From the NCBI RefSeq assembly GCF_008831285.2, contig NC_045140.1, positions 20,272,370 through 20,336,369 of the forward strand: a stretch of 64,000 nucleotides of DNA, read 5' to 3'. Positions 63,012 to 64,000 of the stretch are shown here, piece by piece. Every line of letters starts with the position of its first letter. Positions within the stretch are counted from its first letter, which is position 1. Origin of the DNA: Nymphaea colorata (lineage: Eukaryota > Streptophyta > Magnoliopsida > Nymphaeales > Nymphaeaceae). Under the pieces are notes generated by a model. It was not told where the DNA came from. It did no database searches and saw only the letters and a list, made by a program, of their open reading frames with translations. The position numbers were made by a program, and so were the translations under genes.

Positions 63012-63879
63012 TTAAACGGTGTAGTGCTGCTGGATCGTGTCTATGTCTAAGCCCTTCAACTTCACCACGGACTCTACATGTCCTTTAAGGGTGTGGAGCT
63101 CCCGCAACCTGCAATTAAAGGGTATACGATTGAAACGCGTAAGATGAGAGAACTAGGAAAGTAGTTCGAATTTTACAAAGAAAATCGGAAGTGATTTTAA
63201 CCCTAAGACTGTAACAGTGGGTGGGATCCAGTGTAACCCCCTTATGAAGCAAGGTGTTCCTTCACACACTAGAGGTTTGATGAACATCCATCTTTGTTCT
63301 TTCATAGATCGCACTCGCTCACAGAATGATCCAGTTGGCGACTATGTGCAGATGGCATTCCTTCTTTTTGTTAGTTAGGTCCTTACCTTGCGATTTCAGC
63401 GCGCCTCTTTGCCTGCTCTGCGATCTCCGACAACTCCCTGTAGTCGCTTTTATCGTTGAAAAAGGCGTTGGTGGATGTATCTGGTTGATGAAGCCCATGG
63501 AGGGTGCGCTGAGCAAGAGCCCACTGGGCCTCTCTTTCTCCTCTTCCATAATCCTTTTTGGTTGTGAAGGCAGTCTGCATGCCCAAAAACCAGAATTAAT
63601 TACACGGTTAACATAGAACCAACTTAACAAAAGAAGACATATAAAACAACAAAACAACTGTTTGAGTTATTCCATGTTTCTCCTTTGAAAATGTACCTTG
63701 TTCTGAAGAAGTGAATCCCAAGCCTTTCCACTCAAACCGTAACGGACGGCAAATTTGAAGATGTCGAGAGGAATGTAGAAGACAACGCTGTAAACCCAGA
63801 TCACTCCTGCCCATCCCCACCCTATTCCTTGGATCCTTGCAAAGCCCCAGTCGGCATAGACAGCAATAAGCGTCGCAAT
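63012..63879 (-). CDS. Plasma-membrane H+-ATPase, C-terminal part (runs off right edge)
   Basis: Three exons, complement 63697-63879, 63387-63574 and 63012-63108, encode the last 155 residues in phase. The first begins [20 protein letters not shown], with the final transmembrane segments of a P3A-type ATPase ([20 protein letters not shown]). The second holds the start of the autoinhibitory R domain ([20 protein letters not shown], then [19 protein letters not shown]). The third runs [20 protein letters not shown] to the terminal QHYTV. The penultimate threonine is the known phosphorylation site that binds 14-3-3 proteins and activates the pump, so regulation is conserved. The protein exports protons at the plasma membrane. 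Upstream exons with the catalytic DKTGT site lie outside the window; 63880-64000 is intron-like. Confidence 0.96.
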
Positions 63880-64000
63880 CTACAAGAAAAGATGCAGCTT
63901 AGTATATCACATTGAAAATATGAGATGCCCAGTGACGCACCTTGTTTTAGGCTTACTACAACTACGGAACACTGCACATCGCTACGTGGTGTTCTTGAAG

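Overview
The window is nuclear DNA of a flowering plant. It is AT-rich, gene-sparse and full of small repeats. Genes carry GT-AG introns, and the families present (SHINE-type AP2/ERF, FAR1-RELATED SEQUENCE, DUF868, plasma-membrane H+-ATPase with the QHYTV tail) are plant families. I cannot fix the lineage from sequence alone. Nothing here is bacterial, organellar or viral.

Six complete protein genes and one partial gene can be supported; all multi-exon models were built by hand from splice signals and phase. (1) 3293-6038, minus: a FAR1-related domesticated MULE-transposase protein with a SWIM finger and two CCHC knuckles, the second in a small separate exon. (2) 11330-13053, plus: a PPPDE/DeSI-type thiol protease in three exons. 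(3) 20186-21185, minus: a SHINE/WIN1-type AP2/ERF factor in two exons. (4) 30694-45332, minus: a 15-exon XPG/UVH3 nucleotide-excision-repair endonuclease with all acidic active-site residues kept. (5) 46988-47381, plus: ribosomal protein L39, whose first coding exon is only the ATG. (6) 55640-56575, plus: an intronless GC-rich DUF868 gene. (7) 63012-63879, minus: the last three exons of a plasma-membrane H+-ATPase that continues past the right edge.

Between the genes are long AT-rich stretches: 13.1-20.2 kb, 21.2-30.6 kb, 47.4-55.1 kb and 56.6-63.0 kb. They hold microsatellites, a 45-bp minisatellite, two copies of a Tourist-like MITE, tRNA-like (SINE-like) modules and degenerate coding-like fragments. 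UVH3 introns host a probable hAT-type element with an 8-bp target duplication and a foldback element.

The genes are unrelated housekeeping and regulatory loci and do not form a pathway or cluster. UVH3 and RPL39 are head to head with about 1.65 kb between start codons. The most notable coding peculiarity is a nearly perfect 168-bp (56-codon) tandem duplication inside the large UVH3 exon, which doubles a ubiquitin-interacting-motif-like segment. I found no convincing undescribed multi-gene system.
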